From positions 1 through 64,000 of the forward strand of contig PHBH01000040.1 of NCBI GenBank assembly GCA_002840535.1: a stretch of 64,000 nt of DNA. Reading direction: 5' to 3'. Of this stretch, positions 25,405 through 33,845 are shown piece by piece. The position numbers were made by a program, and so were the translations under genes. How positions within the stretch are numbered: position 1 is the first letter of the stretch; each line of letters begins with the position of its first letter. This stretch comes from Deltaproteobacteria bacterium HGW-Deltaproteobacteria-15. GTDB lineage: Bacteria > Desulfobacterota > DSM-4660 > Desulfatiglandales > HGW-15. Below the pieces are notes generated by a model. The model did no database searches. It worked only from the letters and a program-made list of their open reading frames with translations, and had not been told where the DNA came from.

Positions 25405-27300
25405 TCACAACCTGAGCTGATTGCTCTCAGCGGGAAAAACCGCCGAGGGAAAATCCAGAATCACCTTCGTGTATTCCCCTTCCTTGCTCTTCACGTCGAT
25501 ACTTCCCTTGTGATCCTTTATAATGCCGTAGCTGATGCTCAGCCCCAGGCCCATGGCGTGACCGGGCTGTTTGGTCGAAAAGAAGGGGTCGAAAATCCGG
25601 CCGAGCACCTTTGGAGATATCCCCTTGCCCTTGTCGAGAAAGGTGAACCTGACCGAACGAATCCCATGAACTTCCCCCTCCTCTGCGGTGATTTCGATAA
25701 GCTTATCCTTTTGAAACCCGCAGTACTTCTCATTCAAGGCATATCGGGAGTTGGCAAGAATGTTCAGGAAAACATGCTGAAGATCTTTTCGGTTACCAAC
25801 GATCATCGGCACGCCCTCGGAAACCTTCATCCTTATCGCGATTCCCTCTTTCCTCAAAAGTGAGGCGACCAAGGCTACCGAATCTTCCAGGAGAGGCAAG
25901 ACCGCAACCGGTCGTTTGTCCGTGTTGCTCTCTCGTGCAAAGGACAGAAGGTTCTTCACGATCTTTGCAATCCGCTCCCCTTCCTTGATGATCCGTGTGG
26001 GGATCTCCTCATCTCTTCCCGATTCTGCCGCCTCGTCGACCAGGATCTGGGCATAGTTGATGATGCCCGTTACCGGATTGTTGATTTCATGAGCGACACC
26101 GGCTGCCAGTTCTCCGATGGAAGCAAGATGCTTGGCTCGAATTGCCTGAGCCTCCAGAGCTCTCTTCTGCGTGACATCGTGATCGACCCCGCGATATCCA
26201 AGGAGATTTCCGCTCGCATCCAGAACAGGGGCCCCACTGGATTCCAGCACTACTCTGCTCCCGTCCTTATGCAGGTTCACATTCTCGATGAAGGAGAAGG
26301 GCTTTTTTGCAGCCGCTATTTCACGGAATATGGCCTCGACCCTCTCCGCCTCTTCAGGCGGCATGAAATCAAATGGTGTTCGCCCGAGCACCTCTTCGGC
26401 CTTGTAACCCAGCAGTTTCTCTATCCTCGGCGCAACAAAGGTGTACCGACCATCCGAATCGACTTCCCAGATCCAGTCGCTTGTGCTCTCTGCCAGGGAC
26501 CTGAATCGTTCTTCGCTCTTCTGGAGGGCCTGTTCCGCCTTCTTGTGCCCGGTAATATCCCTGCTGCTTATCACAGCGCCGGTGACATTCCCCTTCTCGT
26601 CAAAGAGCAGGCTCCCGGTGGATCGAAGCCAGACGTAATTCCCCGCACCATGCAGATAGCGAAGTATCACGTCAACAGGCTGCCGGGTTTCCATTGAAAC
26701 CCTGAAAGCGGCCAGCACAGGTTCCACATCATCGGGGTGAAACCTGCGTAACGGCGATTGACCGATCAGGTCCGCAGGGTCGTAACCCAGAACCTGGCGA
26801 TAAGAAGGGCTGGCGTAGCAGATCCTCCCCATGTCATCCAATTGACAGATGACATCCTGCATGTTTTCGGTAATCCGCCGGAACTTCTCTTCGCTCTCTC
26901 TCAGGGATGACTCGGCACGCTTCTGCTCCGTGATGACCCTCCCTGTGCCTAAGATCGCTCTGCCCCCCTCATACTCTATCGAGGCAAGCGCCACCCTTAC
27001 GAATATCTTCGTGATTCCATCGTTCCGGAGGACTCTGAATTCATAGGGGATCGTCGTATCTTTCCCCGAAATGAAGTCCCTGCACCCTTCGAGAACCCGT
27101 TCTCTGTCTTCCGGCGCGATAAGAGTGGAGAGTCTTCTTCCCAGCAACTCCTCGATCGGGTAGCCGAGGGTCTCCGCCGTGATCGGGTTGGCGTATCTGA
27201 TCGTTTCATCCTGAATCACGAAGACCCCGTCCACCATGGATTCCACTAGTGTGCGGTATCTGATCTCGGATTCGGGGAGCGGTTTTTCCATCTCCTTCAT
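25405..27300 (-). CDS. PAS-domain sensor histidine kinase (three PAS, HisKA, HATPase)
   Basis: A 631-residue soluble kinase: three PAS domains (about residues 10-125, 135-250 and 258-375, each ending with a PAC-like segment such as ISSRDITGHKKAE), HisKA with phospho-His in LAAGVAHEINNPVTGI, and HATPase with NILANSRYAL, DKGKGISP and MGLGLSISYGI. It lies 218 bp upstream of the NtrC-type regulator in the same orientation and is its probable partner. No membrane segment, so the signal is cytoplasmic. The start at 27300 lacks a well-spaced ribosome-binding site; ATG three codons later is possible. Confidence 0.92.
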   Translation of the reverse strand: MKEMEKPLPESEIRYRTLVESMVDGVFVIQDETIRYANPITAETLGYPIEELLGRRLSTLIAPEDRERVLEGCRDFISGKDTTIPYEFRVLRNDGITKIFVRVALASIEYEGGRAILGTGRVITEQKRAESSLRESEEKFRRITENMQDVICQLDDMGRICYASPSYRQVLGYDPADLIGQSPLRRFHPDDVEPVLAAFRVSMETRQPVDVILRYLHGAGNYVWLRSTGSLLFDEKGNVTGAVISSRDITGHKKAEQALQKSEERFRSLAESTSDWIWEVDSDGRYTFVAPRIEKLLGYKAEEVLGRTPFDFMPPEEAERVEAIFREIAAAKKPFSFIENVNLHKDGSRVVLESSGAPVLDASGNLLGYRGVDHDVTQKRALEAQAIRAKHLASIGELAAGVAHEINNPVTGIINYAQILVDEAAESGRDEEIPTRIIKEGERIAKIVKNLLSFARESNTDKRPVAVLPLLEDSVALVASLLRKEGIAIRMKVSEGVPMIVGNRKDLQHVFLNILANSRYALNEKYCGFQKDKLIEITAEEGEVHGIRSVRFTFLDKGKGISPKVLGRIFDPFFSTKQPGHAMGLGLSISYGIIKDHKGSIDVKSKEGEYTKVILDFPSAVFPAESNQLRL

Positions 27301-27371
27301 TCCTTATCTGCAGATTGGGTCATCCGGGGCAATCCGGCATACCGATTCAACAAGCAACAATGATGCCAATT

Positions 27372-27893
27372 TCAAGAGGTTTCGGCCTTCAGCTCCTCTT
27401 TCAGATCCTTTCGGAGATCTTCGAGAGCTTGTCTCCATGCCGGATCCGCTTCAAGGTTCGGCACCGCGGCCGGGCCAGAGATGCCTCTTTTCCTGAGTTT
27501 TTTTCTCAGTGTCTTTTCCTGGGAATCTCTGAGAAGGGCGGCTTTACTTTCATAATTGTAAAGAATCGTTCTCACCGGTTCAGGATCTGCTCCAATGGCT
27601 GTTTTCAACATGTCAAGAAGCGGTTCGTTCTCGCCCCCGAGTTCAAGGCGTCCTGCCACCTCATCCCGGAAGAGGTTCTTCACTGCCCCCTCATCTTCGG
27701 TTTCTCTGAACAGAGCCCCTATCTCTTTATGGAATCTCTCACCGGTGAGCAGTCCGTCGAGCCTTCGTTGAACAAGACCCTTCACTTTCCCTGCGGTTTC
27801 CTTCTCCCTGTATTTCTTCTTCTCTTCCTCGTTCATGGTGAGATGCTTTGTCTTTTCCATGATCAGATCGAGTGTGCTTTTGATCTCGCTCAT
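27372..27893 (-). CDS. conserved-looking helical protein, unknown function
   Basis: A 173-residue soluble, charged, mostly helical protein that I do not recognise. It starts MSEIKSTLDLIMEKTKHLTM, has a KKKYREKE basic stretch, and ends in a charged helix (LEDLRKDLKEELKAE). No cysteine cluster, signal or membrane segment. GGGAGA lies five bases before the ATG, and codon use looks like that of neighbouring genes, so it is probably real. It is 71 bp before the PAS kinase gene and may be part of the same transcript. Confidence 0.72.
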   Translation of the reverse strand: MSEIKSTLDLIMEKTKHLTMNEEEKKKYREKETAGKVKGLVQRRLDGLLTGERFHKEIGALFRETEDEGAVKNLFRDEVAGRLELGGENEPLLDMLKTAIGADPEPVRTILYNYESKAALLRDSQEKTLRKKLRKRGISGPAAVPNLEADPAWRQALEDLRKDLKEELKAETS

Positions 27894-27910
27894 TGAAATC
27901 TCCCAAAAGA

Positions 27911-28047
27911 ATGGAGTGATGGAGTGATGGAGTGGTGGAGTGGTGGAGTGTTCTTCCTAATACCCATCACTCAACTATCCTTCACTCCAATACCCCATTT
28001 TATGATTCTTCCATTACTCCAACACTCCACTACTCCATCACTCCATT
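27911..28047. repeat. inverted arms of 8-bp phased repeats (GGAGTGAT / CACTCCAT type)
   Basis: The left arm (27911-27950) has five GGAGTG units every 8 bases; the right arm (28011-28047) has CACTCC/TACTCC units every 8 bases; a ~60-base spacer lies between, itself with CACTCAACT and CACTCCAATA remnants. The arms are mutually complementary. The right arm runs into the 3' end of the serine hydrolase gene and supplies its stop codon. Confidence 0.78.
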
Positions 28048-29123
28048 CCTAGGTCTTCCATGATTGCATCATGGATCTTCGGCCTGAAAGCCTTGAACGC
28101 TTCCGTATTGTCTCTCGTGGGGTGCACCCTGTTCGTGAAAAAAATCGCCGTTACATCCTTCACGAGGTCCATCCAGATAGACGTTCCCGTGAATCCGGTA
28201 TGACCGACGCTGTCCCTTGAAAAGAACCTTCCCGCGCTCGATCCTTCGACTGCCCTCGTATCCCACCCCAGAGCCCAATCGCTGCCCTCGACGATATCCT
28301 GTCGTCTGAAGAACTCTCTTACGGTTTCGGGCCTGAAGAAGTCCGATCGGTTTCCCAGGTAATGGCCTCTCAGCATCTCGGAGAGGGCCCACACTTCCTC
28401 AGCCGTGCTGAAGAGACCGGCATGGCCGGAGTATCCTCCCAGCGCAAAGGCATTCTCGTCATCCACCTCGCCCTGCAGCAGTCTCTTTCTCCACGGACAA
28501 TATTGCGTGGCGGCATACTCCAGATCATCGGATGGAGAGTCTTCGGTTCTGAAGAACGTGCTCCTCAGACCCAGAGGTTCATAGAAACTCTCCTCTGCGA
28601 ACTCTTTCAAGGATGTCCCTGTGCTGACCTCGACTATCCACTCGAGGAGCATGAACCCGAGGTCGCTGTAGACGCTTCCCTTTCCGGTCTCATAGTCGAA
28701 AGGCTCACGCACAATCCATTCCCGCACTATCTCTTTTCTTCGATCCGGCGGGTACTCAACCAGGCCGATGAAAAAGGGCTTGTGAGCCGGGAGTCCCGAT
28801 GAGTGGGTCAGCAGGAGTCTGGGGGTGAGACTCTTTTTCTCCGCCAGGTCGGCCGAGGGAATCAACTCCGACAGGTGTTGATCCAACTCCACTCTGCCGC
28901 TGTCCGCCAGCTTCATCATCGCCAGCGTGGTTGCGAAAACCTTTGTCAAAGAGGCAAGATCGAAAACGGTTTGTCTCCTCATGGGCGCTGCGTGGGGAAC
29001 CAGCATTCTATTCCCGAATGCTTCAAAAAAGGCGACACGTCCTTTCCGCGAAACCAGGAGCACTGCACCGGGAAAGGTTCCTTCTCTGATGCCTCCATCG
29101 ATGACTGATCTGATCCTGTTCAC
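28038..29123 (-). CDS. serine hydrolase of the beta-lactamase/penicillin-binding-protein family
   Basis: A 361-residue class C beta-lactamase-like protein (Pfam Beta-lactamase; esterase EstB/PbpX group). The SxxK motif is SLTK in FDLASLTKVFAT (about residue 57), the YxN-equivalent is YSDLGF (about 155), and an HTG motif GHTGFTGTSIW (about 310) takes the place of KTG. No signal peptide is evident, so it is probably a cytoplasmic esterase or peptidase rather than a resistance enzyme. It lies 28 bp after the diguanylate cyclase gene and is likely co-transcribed. Its final codons (GME-stop) fall inside an 8-bp repeat arm. Confidence 0.9.
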   Translation of the reverse strand: MNRIRSVIDGGIREGTFPGAVLLVSRKGRVAFFEAFGNRMLVPHAAPMRRQTVFDLASLTKVFATTLAMMKLADSGRVELDQHLSELIPSADLAEKKSLTPRLLLTHSSGLPAHKPFFIGLVEYPPDRRKEIVREWIVREPFDYETGKGSVYSDLGFMLLEWIVEVSTGTSLKEFAEESFYEPLGLRSTFFRTEDSPSDDLEYAATQYCPWRKRLLQGEVDDENAFALGGYSGHAGLFSTAEEVWALSEMLRGHYLGNRSDFFRPETVREFFRRQDIVEGSDWALGWDTRAVEGSSAGRFFSRDSVGHTGFTGTSIWMDLVKDVTAIFFTNRVHPTRDNTEAFKAFRPKIHDAIMEDLGME

Positions 29124-29151
29124 GTCCTGTCTCCTTTTCGATGCTCCTCTT

Positions 29152-30531
29152 TTACCGATGGACGCAGATCCTGTTCTTGCCCTCGGATTTTGCCCGGTAG
29201 AGGGCCGCGTCCGCTTTCTTGACGAACTCCTCCAATGTTATTGCGTCGCCGGGAAAATTGGAAATGCCGATGCTCACCGTAAGATTCTTGAATTCTTTTG
29301 CCGAAGCAGACGTGAAGGAATAGTCTGAAATAATTTTGCGTAATCTCTCCGCCGCCGAGAAGGCGCACCTGGAATCGGTATAGGGGAGGATCAGGGCGAA
29401 CTCTTCCCCGCCATAGCGAAAAGGCACGTCGATTTCCCTGGCATTGACTGTAATGAGATTGCCGAGCGACTTCAGGATCTCATCCCCTGCCAAATGCCCC
29501 ATCGTGTCGTTGATCATCTTGAAATCATCGATATCCATCATGAGAAGGGCCACGCTGCGGCCATGGCGTCTGGCGCGTTTGAGCTCGTTTTCGAGAACAT
29601 GGTAGAAGTAGGCGTGGTTGTAGAGTCCGGTGAGCCGGTCGGTAATGGCGGCGCGCACAGCAGACTGATAGTCGGACCGAAGATCGTCCAGGTAAGCCTT
29701 TTTCTTGACCAGGGCGCTGATTCGCGCCCTCAGTTCATGGGAGTTGACAGGCTTCATCAGGTAATCGTCAACCCCCAGCTCGATCCCTTTGATTTTGCTT
29801 TCCAGATCCTGGAGGGACGTGAGGGCTAAAATCTGGATATTCCTTGTGGCATCCGCTTCCTTGAGAGATCTTGCCACTTCGAACCCGTCGATCCCTGGTA
29901 GAAGAATATCGAGGAGGATCAGATCGACCCGTTCCTGCGTCACGCAGGTCAGGGCTGCCTCCCCCGATGTGACGGTCTTCACCTCATACGGCTGACCATG
30001 GAGGTGCATTTGGATGAGCCGGGCATCCTTTTCGTCATCGTCCACCACGAGGATGTTCGGCAGTTCGATCCTTCCGCGACCGCACTCCTGGCGGTCCATT
30101 GGTCCCAGGAAGCGGGATTCCGCCTGACGTCGGGTTGCAAGTTGCTCCTGGTAGTGCTTGAGTCGAAGAAGGGAATTGACCCTGGCCTGGAGCTCGGCCG
30201 CATGAACCGGTTTATTGAGAAACTCATCGGCCCCTGCCTCGAGCCCCCGAACCTTGTTGTCCGAACCGTCAAGCGCTGTAATCAGAATGATCGGGATGTT
30301 CCTGGTGGTCGGATTCTCTTTTACCCTGGCCGCGATCTCAAATCCGTCCAAACCAGGCATCATGATATCCAGAAGGATCAGATCCGGATGTTCTTTTTCG
30401 ATGCTCTCAAGCGCCCCGTAACCGTCTTGAGCCGTCACGCACTCATATGAGCCGGCCGATAGACTCGCTGCCAACAGCTTCAGATTCAGAATATCGTCGT
30501 CCACAATCAGAATTTTATCTTTGTCACCCAC
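29152..30531 (-). CDS. PleD-like diguanylate cyclase response regulator (REC-REC-GGDEF)
   Basis: A 459-residue protein: two receivers (phospho-Asp in LILLDIMMPGLDG and LILLDILLPGIDG), then a GGDEF domain (about residues 290-455). The active site is GGEEF, a functional variant, and the inhibitory I-site RxxD (REID) stands five residues before it, so the enzyme should make c-di-GMP with product inhibition. The arrangement is that of Caulobacter PleD. It is the first gene of a minus-strand run that continues with the serine hydrolase, the helical protein and the PAS kinase. Confidence 0.95.
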   Translation of the reverse strand: MGDKDKILIVDDDILNLKLLAASLSAGSYECVTAQDGYGALESIEKEHPDLILLDIMMPGLDGFEIAARVKENPTTRNIPIILITALDGSDNKVRGLEAGADEFLNKPVHAAELQARVNSLLRLKHYQEQLATRRQAESRFLGPMDRQECGRGRIELPNILVVDDDEKDARLIQMHLHGQPYEVKTVTSGEAALTCVTQERVDLILLDILLPGIDGFEVARSLKEADATRNIQILALTSLQDLESKIKGIELGVDDYLMKPVNSHELRARISALVKKKAYLDDLRSDYQSAVRAAITDRLTGLYNHAYFYHVLENELKRARRHGRSVALLMMDIDDFKMINDTMGHLAGDEILKSLGNLITVNAREIDVPFRYGGEEFALILPYTDSRCAFSAAERLRKIISDYSFTSASAKEFKNLTVSIGISNFPGDAITLEEFVKKADAALYRAKSEGKNRICVHR

Positions 30532-30739
30532 GCATTATTCCTCCGTTTCAACCCTCTTGAGGCTGAAAACACCATCCATTTATCCTCAACCTAAAGGCAT
30601 TTCTCATATTTGCCTCTTCGGGCGTTTTACCCAAGTGAAAGAAGCAACGTCAAGTCAAGTTATCTCACCGGACTGAAACCGTCATTGGCCACATCTTGAG
30701 AAACGGATATATTGCAATGCACGTGCCATGTTACGGGGT

Positions 30740-30767
30740 TTGCATTTTGTGCCGCGAAGGCTATACT
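30740..30767 (+). promoter_or_regulatory. sigma-70 promoter candidate
   Basis: TTGCAT (30740-30745), 16-bp spacer, TATACT (30762-30767); drives the membrane protein and probably the hydratase behind it. The predicted transcript has a ~55-base leader. Confidence 0.55.
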
Positions 30768-30829
30768 GGCGCACGTCTTTATCTGGTCACAAAGATGCTC
30801 TGTTTGCTTAACCTTTATAGGGTGGACAA

Positions 30830-31222
30830 ATGAAGAGACTTCTGATCTGTTTTGGGGCGGGCTCCCTTGGGGCTCTGGCGAACAGCCTTGCAGTCTGGGC
30901 ATGTTGGAGCTATGGAATCACGGCCGCTCTCGGCGTACAACTTGCGCCGGTCATGACACCGCAGTGGCTTTATGCTCGAATCGTGTGGGGAGGGATATGG
31001 GGCCTTCTCTTTGTCCCCCCGTTTCTGAATTCCAGGCCGTGGGTCAAGGGGTTAATCCTGAGCATCTTCCCCACTCTGGTTCAACTGCTTGTCATCTTCC
31101 CGCTGCAATTAAAGAAGGGCTACCTCGGATTGGAACTGGGGACGTTGACCCCCCTGCTCGTATTTTTTTTCAACATCGTATGGGGCATAGTCACGGCTCT
31201 TGCGATCCGATGGTCAAAGTAA
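30830..31222 (+). CDS. small integral membrane protein, unknown function
   Basis: A 130-residue hydrophobic protein with about four membrane spans (residues 5-27, 45-65, 72-92, 104-126) and few charged residues. The frame is intact and a promoter lies upstream, but I recognise no family. It begins MKRLLICFGAGSLGALANSL, somewhat like a Gly-rich first span of small transporters. The enoyl-CoA hydratase gene starts 15 bp after its stop, so they are probably co-transcribed. No function is proposed. Confidence 0.72.
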   Translation: MKRLLICFGAGSLGALANSLAVWACWSYGITAALGVQLAPVMTPQWLYARIVWGGIWGLLFVPPFLNSRPWVKGLILSIFPTLVQLLVIFPLQLKKGYLGLELGTLTPLLVFFFNIVWGIVTALAIRWSK

Positions 31223-31237
31223 AGTAAAGGAGGCATT

Positions 31238-31984
31238 ATGGTTACAGTCGAGCGCCGGGACCGGGTGGCAATATTGAAACTTGCCCGTGATGTCACCAAT
31301 GCATTGAATCTTGAGCATGTCACGCACCTCGCAAAGGCCCTTGAGGAGGCAAAACAGGATTCGGAGGTGCGAGGTATTGTCCTTGCGAGCGCCAATGACA
31401 AGATCTTTTCACTCGGCTTCGACATTCCGTGGCTTCATGAGGCCGATCAGGAACAGGTCGCTCGCTTTTACCGCCTATTCAATAAAACATGCCTGGACCT
31501 GTACACGATTCCAAAGCCGACGGTAGCGGCGATCACCGGCCATGCCATAGCCGGGGGCACCATCCTGGCACTATGCTGTGACTACCGCCATATCGCAGAT
31601 GGTCGGAAATTGATGGGACTCAATGAAATCAAGCTTGGCCTTCCGGTGCCGTATCTTCCCGACTGCATCGCCCGTCAACTGCTTGGAACGAACAAGGCTC
31701 GCGAAGTTCTTGAAACCGGCGACTTTTACCCCGCAGAGGATTTGCTCCGGATGGGAATGGTCGACCAGGTGCTGCCACTGGAAAGCGTCCTGATCAAGTC
31801 CGTTGAAAAGGCGGCCCAGTTGGGATCCGCGCCCCGGGCCTTTGCGTTGATCAAGCAGAATCGGGTGGAGACCATCGAAGCCCAGGTTCGTGAACACGGG
31901 GAAGAGAAAGCTCGAGCGTTCCTCGAGTGCTGGTTTTCCCCGGACGCGCAGGAGAGGCTGAGAGAGGCGATCAAGAAATTCTGA
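31238..31984 (+). CDS. enoyl-CoA hydratase/isomerase family protein
   Basis: A 248-residue crotonase-fold protein: oxyanion-hole segments FSLGFDI (about 60-66) and AITGHAIAGGTILAL (about 98-112), with the catalytic-type Glu in NEIKLG (about 130). The second Glu of classical hydratases, in the P-x-x-G-G-T region, is not conserved (LPVPYLPDCI), which resembles 3,2-trans-enoyl-CoA isomerases more than hydratases. It probably acts in fatty-acid or aromatic-acid CoA metabolism. AAAGGAGG lies six bases before the ATG. No other beta-oxidation genes adjoin; a CoA-transferase lies 1.9 kb downstream. Confidence 0.9.
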   Translation: MVTVERRDRVAILKLARDVTNALNLEHVTHLAKALEEAKQDSEVRGIVLASANDKIFSLGFDIPWLHEADQEQVARFYRLFNKTCLDLYTIPKPTVAAITGHAIAGGTILALCCDYRHIADGRKLMGLNEIKLGLPVPYLPDCIARQLLGTNKAREVLETGDFYPAEDLLRMGMVDQVLPLESVLIKSVEKAAQLGSAPRAFALIKQNRVETIEAQVREHGEEKARAFLECWFSPDAQERLREAIKKF

Positions 31985-31997
31985 AATGGAAGTCTTA

Positions 31998-32120
31998 AAC
32001 CGCCAAGACGCCAAGTTCGCGAAGAAAAACATTTGCTTTTTCACCTGCCGGAGAACTGTCCGGCAGGTGAAAAAGCAAATTCTTGCGTTCTTCTTTGCGT
32101 TCTTCGCGCCTTTGCGGTTC
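31998..32120. repeat. long cruciform element: 21-bp perfect inverted repeat inside 9-bp phased arms
   Basis: A perfect 21-bp inverted repeat (32031-32051 with 32060-32080, 8-base loop AGAACTGT) is flanked by arms of 9-base units: CGCCAAGA, CGCCAAGTT, CGCGAAGAA on the left (31998-32027) and the complementary TTGCGTTCTT, TTTGCGTTC, TTCGCGCC series on the right (32083-32120). It sits between two plus-strand genes. No T-tract follows, so it is not a plain terminator. Confidence 0.8.
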
Positions 32121-32139
32121 ATTTTCGTGATTTCTGCCG

Positions 32140-32712
32140 ATGCATAAGCCTCACAAACCAACCAGAGAAGAGATTGCCGCTGCGGAAGGCAAGACTGTTC
32201 CCGACCTGATCGTCCCGGATTTGAAAGTCCTGTTCTGCGGCATCAATCCGGGACTCTATTCCGGCGCGGTCGGCCATCATTTTGCACGGCCCGGAAATCG
32301 GTTCTGGCCGGTTTTGCATGCAGCCGGATTTACGAACCGGATCCTGTCGCCCTTTGAAGAGAGTCATCTCCTGGAAAAGGGATTGGGAATCACCAACCTC
32401 GTCAAAAGGGCAACGGCCCGAGCCGGGGACCTGACGCGAAAGGAACTTGAAGTGGGGGCGGTGCGGTTAGTTGCCAAAATCAGGAAGTTCAATCCGAGGA
32501 TCGCTGCCATTCTTGGCATTGATGCCTTTCGGAGAGCATTCGGACGACGGGAAGAAAGGATCGGAGAGCAAGGTGAAAGAATCTGCAGCACGAGGATCTG
32601 GGTCCTCCCGAACCCGAGCGGACTGAACGCCCACTATCAGATTGGGGACATGGTCTTGCTGTTTGAAGGACTGCGCGCTGCCGCTGAGGAAGCGCGCAAG
32701 GCAAAGGAATAG
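32140..32712 (+). CDS. mug: mismatch-specific (G:T/U) DNA glycosylase, Mug/TDG family
   Basis: A 190-residue single-domain uracil-DNA-glycosylase superfamily member of the Mug/TDG branch: catalytic-water motif GINPG (FCGINPGLYSG, about 33-42), FARPGNRFWP and, in the minor-groove loop, NPSGLNAHY. The enzyme excises uracil, ethenocytosine or thymine mispaired with guanine. The N-terminus KPTREEIAAAEGKTVPDLI is standard for the group. Overlapping repeats at both ends mean the gene is bracketed by two phased-repeat elements (31998-32120 and 32707-32800). No good ribosome-binding site precedes the ATG. Confidence 0.93.
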   Translation: MHKPHKPTREEIAAAEGKTVPDLIVPDLKVLFCGINPGLYSGAVGHHFARPGNRFWPVLHAAGFTNRILSPFEESHLLEKGLGITNLVKRATARAGDLTRKELEVGAVRLVAKIRKFNPRIAAILGIDAFRRAFGRREERIGEQGERICSTRIWVLPNPSGLNAHYQIGDMVLLFEGLRAAAEEARKAKE

Positions 32713-32800
32713 TGGAATGTTGGAATACTTGAATATTGGGAAGAGCAGCAGAAACATACAGCTACCGGAATTCCACCATTCCATTTTTCCAACATTCCGG
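32707..32800. repeat. inverted arms of 8-bp phased repeats (TGGAATGT / ATTCCACC type)
   Basis: Left arm with GGAATNTT-type units every 8 bases (32707-32740) and right arm with ATTCCANN units every 8 bases (32769-32800), separated by ~28 bases. The left arm starts in the stop-codon region of mug (AAGGAATAG). Same design as the elements at 27911 and 59897. Confidence 0.75.
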
Positions 32801-32894
32801 CAGACCGCGGCCTGCCTTTACAGCCCCGGCAGAGGACTTATATTGTTGCCAACACTATTACTTGACCCGGGACAACAGACAAGGAGGTTAAGGC

Positions 32895-33386
32895 ATGGAA
32901 GTAAAAAGAATACTCTGGCCCACGGATTTCTCCAGGACATCCGAGGAAGCTCTTCCTTATGTGACCTCGCTCACCCGGAAGTACGATGCAGAAGTCCACG
33001 TTCTCTATGTAATCGAAGATCTGGCCCATCACGAGGGATGGTACGGAGAATTCGGCCGCGAGAATGTGCAGAAGCTGATGGCACATTCGGAAAAGACGGC
33101 CAGGCAGAGGCTCGATCAACTCTGCGAAAAGTATATGGAGGGATGCCCTTTGTATGTCAAGCATGTCGCGATCGGCGATCCTGCCCAGGAGATCCTGGAA
33201 CTCATCGGGAAAGAACAGATCGACCTGATCGTGATGACAAGCCGTGGTGAGAGGAGCGCATTCAGTTTCGGCAGCGTGTCTGAAAAGGTTGTAAAAAACT
33301 CACAGGTTCCCGTGATCGTCATCCCGCTAAAGAGCGGGATGCCAAAAGTCCTCGGGTCCACGGATGAACAGGCATCGAGTGCATGA
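32895..33386 (+). CDS. universal stress protein (UspA family)
   Basis: A 163-residue UspA-fold protein: MEVKRILWPTDFSRTSEEAL with the Asp11-type nucleotide residue, VLYVIEDL, GDPAQEILEL and VMTSRGERS...FGSVSEKVV..PVIVI. The ATP-binding G2xG9xG(S/T) motif is altered: SRGERSAFSFGS has Ser where the second Gly is expected and a shorter spacer, so nucleotide binding may be weak or lost. CAAGGAGG precedes the ATG with good spacing. It is monocistronic, lying between a repeat element and a 460-bp gap. Confidence 0.9.
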   Translation: MEVKRILWPTDFSRTSEEALPYVTSLTRKYDAEVHVLYVIEDLAHHEGWYGEFGRENVQKLMAHSEKTARQRLDQLCEKYMEGCPLYVKHVAIGDPAQEILELIGKEQIDLIVMTSRGERSAFSFGSVSEKVVKNSQVPVIVIPLKSGMPKVLGSTDEQASSA

Positions 33387-33720
33387 GAGCAGGTTGTCTT
33401 CTCCGGTTTTCTGCAGGAGCAACCTCCCGGTTGAGATTCCTCTCCTTTACCAGGACCGCTCGCCGTCGCGAGCAGGAGCGTGCTCCAGGGTATTCCTCAA
33501 TCCCCTCTTGGGGAGCAAACTTCCGATTTGGATTTCGGGTTTTGAGGCGGTGGCGGAAAACCTGTTGACAAGGAGACGGGATAATTTGTATGAGTACCCA
33601 TTCAAGGAGAACGCAGTCGTGAAAAGTACCGGTGGACAGATTCGATTTCAAGGCTTTTTCTTTTTTAGCTTTAGGAACGGGTCTGCCCTCCTTCGCTTTT
33701 CCGTCTGAGCGAATTCAATA
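33387..33720. other. intergenic region, no gene supported
   Basis: About 330 bases between the universal stress protein and the CoA-transferase leader. It includes a REP-like palindrome (33466-33488) and CAGGAGCAAC...-type repeat sequence at 33410-33440. Short frames here have no recognisable products. Confidence 0.4.
33466..33488. repeat. REP-like repeat, copy 1 (matches 52706-52728)
   Basis: A 23-base sequence containing the palindrome GGAGCGTGCTCC; it is identical at 22 of 23 positions to 52706-52728. The CGAGCAGGAGC...GCTCC pattern resembles REP sequences linked to RAYT transposases in other proteobacteria. Confidence 0.6.
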
Positions 33721-33770
33721 AAGGGGTTGGGCAGGCCCGGACAGGCTGCCCATGAGTCCCCTGATGAGTC
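33721..33770 (+). promoter_or_regulatory. possible structured leader before the CoA-transferase gene
   Basis: GGGG...CCCC (outer) and TGGGCAG...CTGCCCA (inner) helices can form upstream of the terminator at 33771, with a direct repeat ATGAGTC (33753 and 33765) on the 3' side. The arrangement, a structured RNA and then a terminator before the gene, looks like an attenuator, but it matches no riboswitch class I know. Confidence 0.28.
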
Positions 33771-33806
33771 GAGGCCATGGGTCAAACCCATGGCCTCTTT
33801 TTTTTT
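33771..33806 (+). terminator. strong intrinsic terminator upstream of the CoA-transferase gene
   Basis: A perfect 12-bp stem (33771-33782 with 33786-33797), CAA loop and nine consecutive T. It ends 40 bases before the CoA-transferase ATG, so it either stops read-through from upstream or acts as an attenuator for this gene. Confidence 0.85.
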
Positions 33807-33845
33807 CACAAATGGATTCACCATCTGAAAAGGAGGGTTTTTGAA

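Noticed and set aside
27911..28047. CRISPR array
   Set aside because: Repeats are only 8 bases with no spacer structure, arms are inverted relative to each other, and no cas genes are near; the same applies to the other phased-repeat elements.
33721..33770. Possible fluoride riboswitch (TGATGA near a terminator)
   Set aside because: The 5' GGCGATGG-type half of that motif is absent, and the gene is not a fluoride exporter.
33758..33806. Possible hammerhead ribozyme (CTGATGAG core)
   Set aside because: The sequence has CTGATGAG but lacks the required GAAA element after helix II; the following hairpin is an intrinsic terminator.
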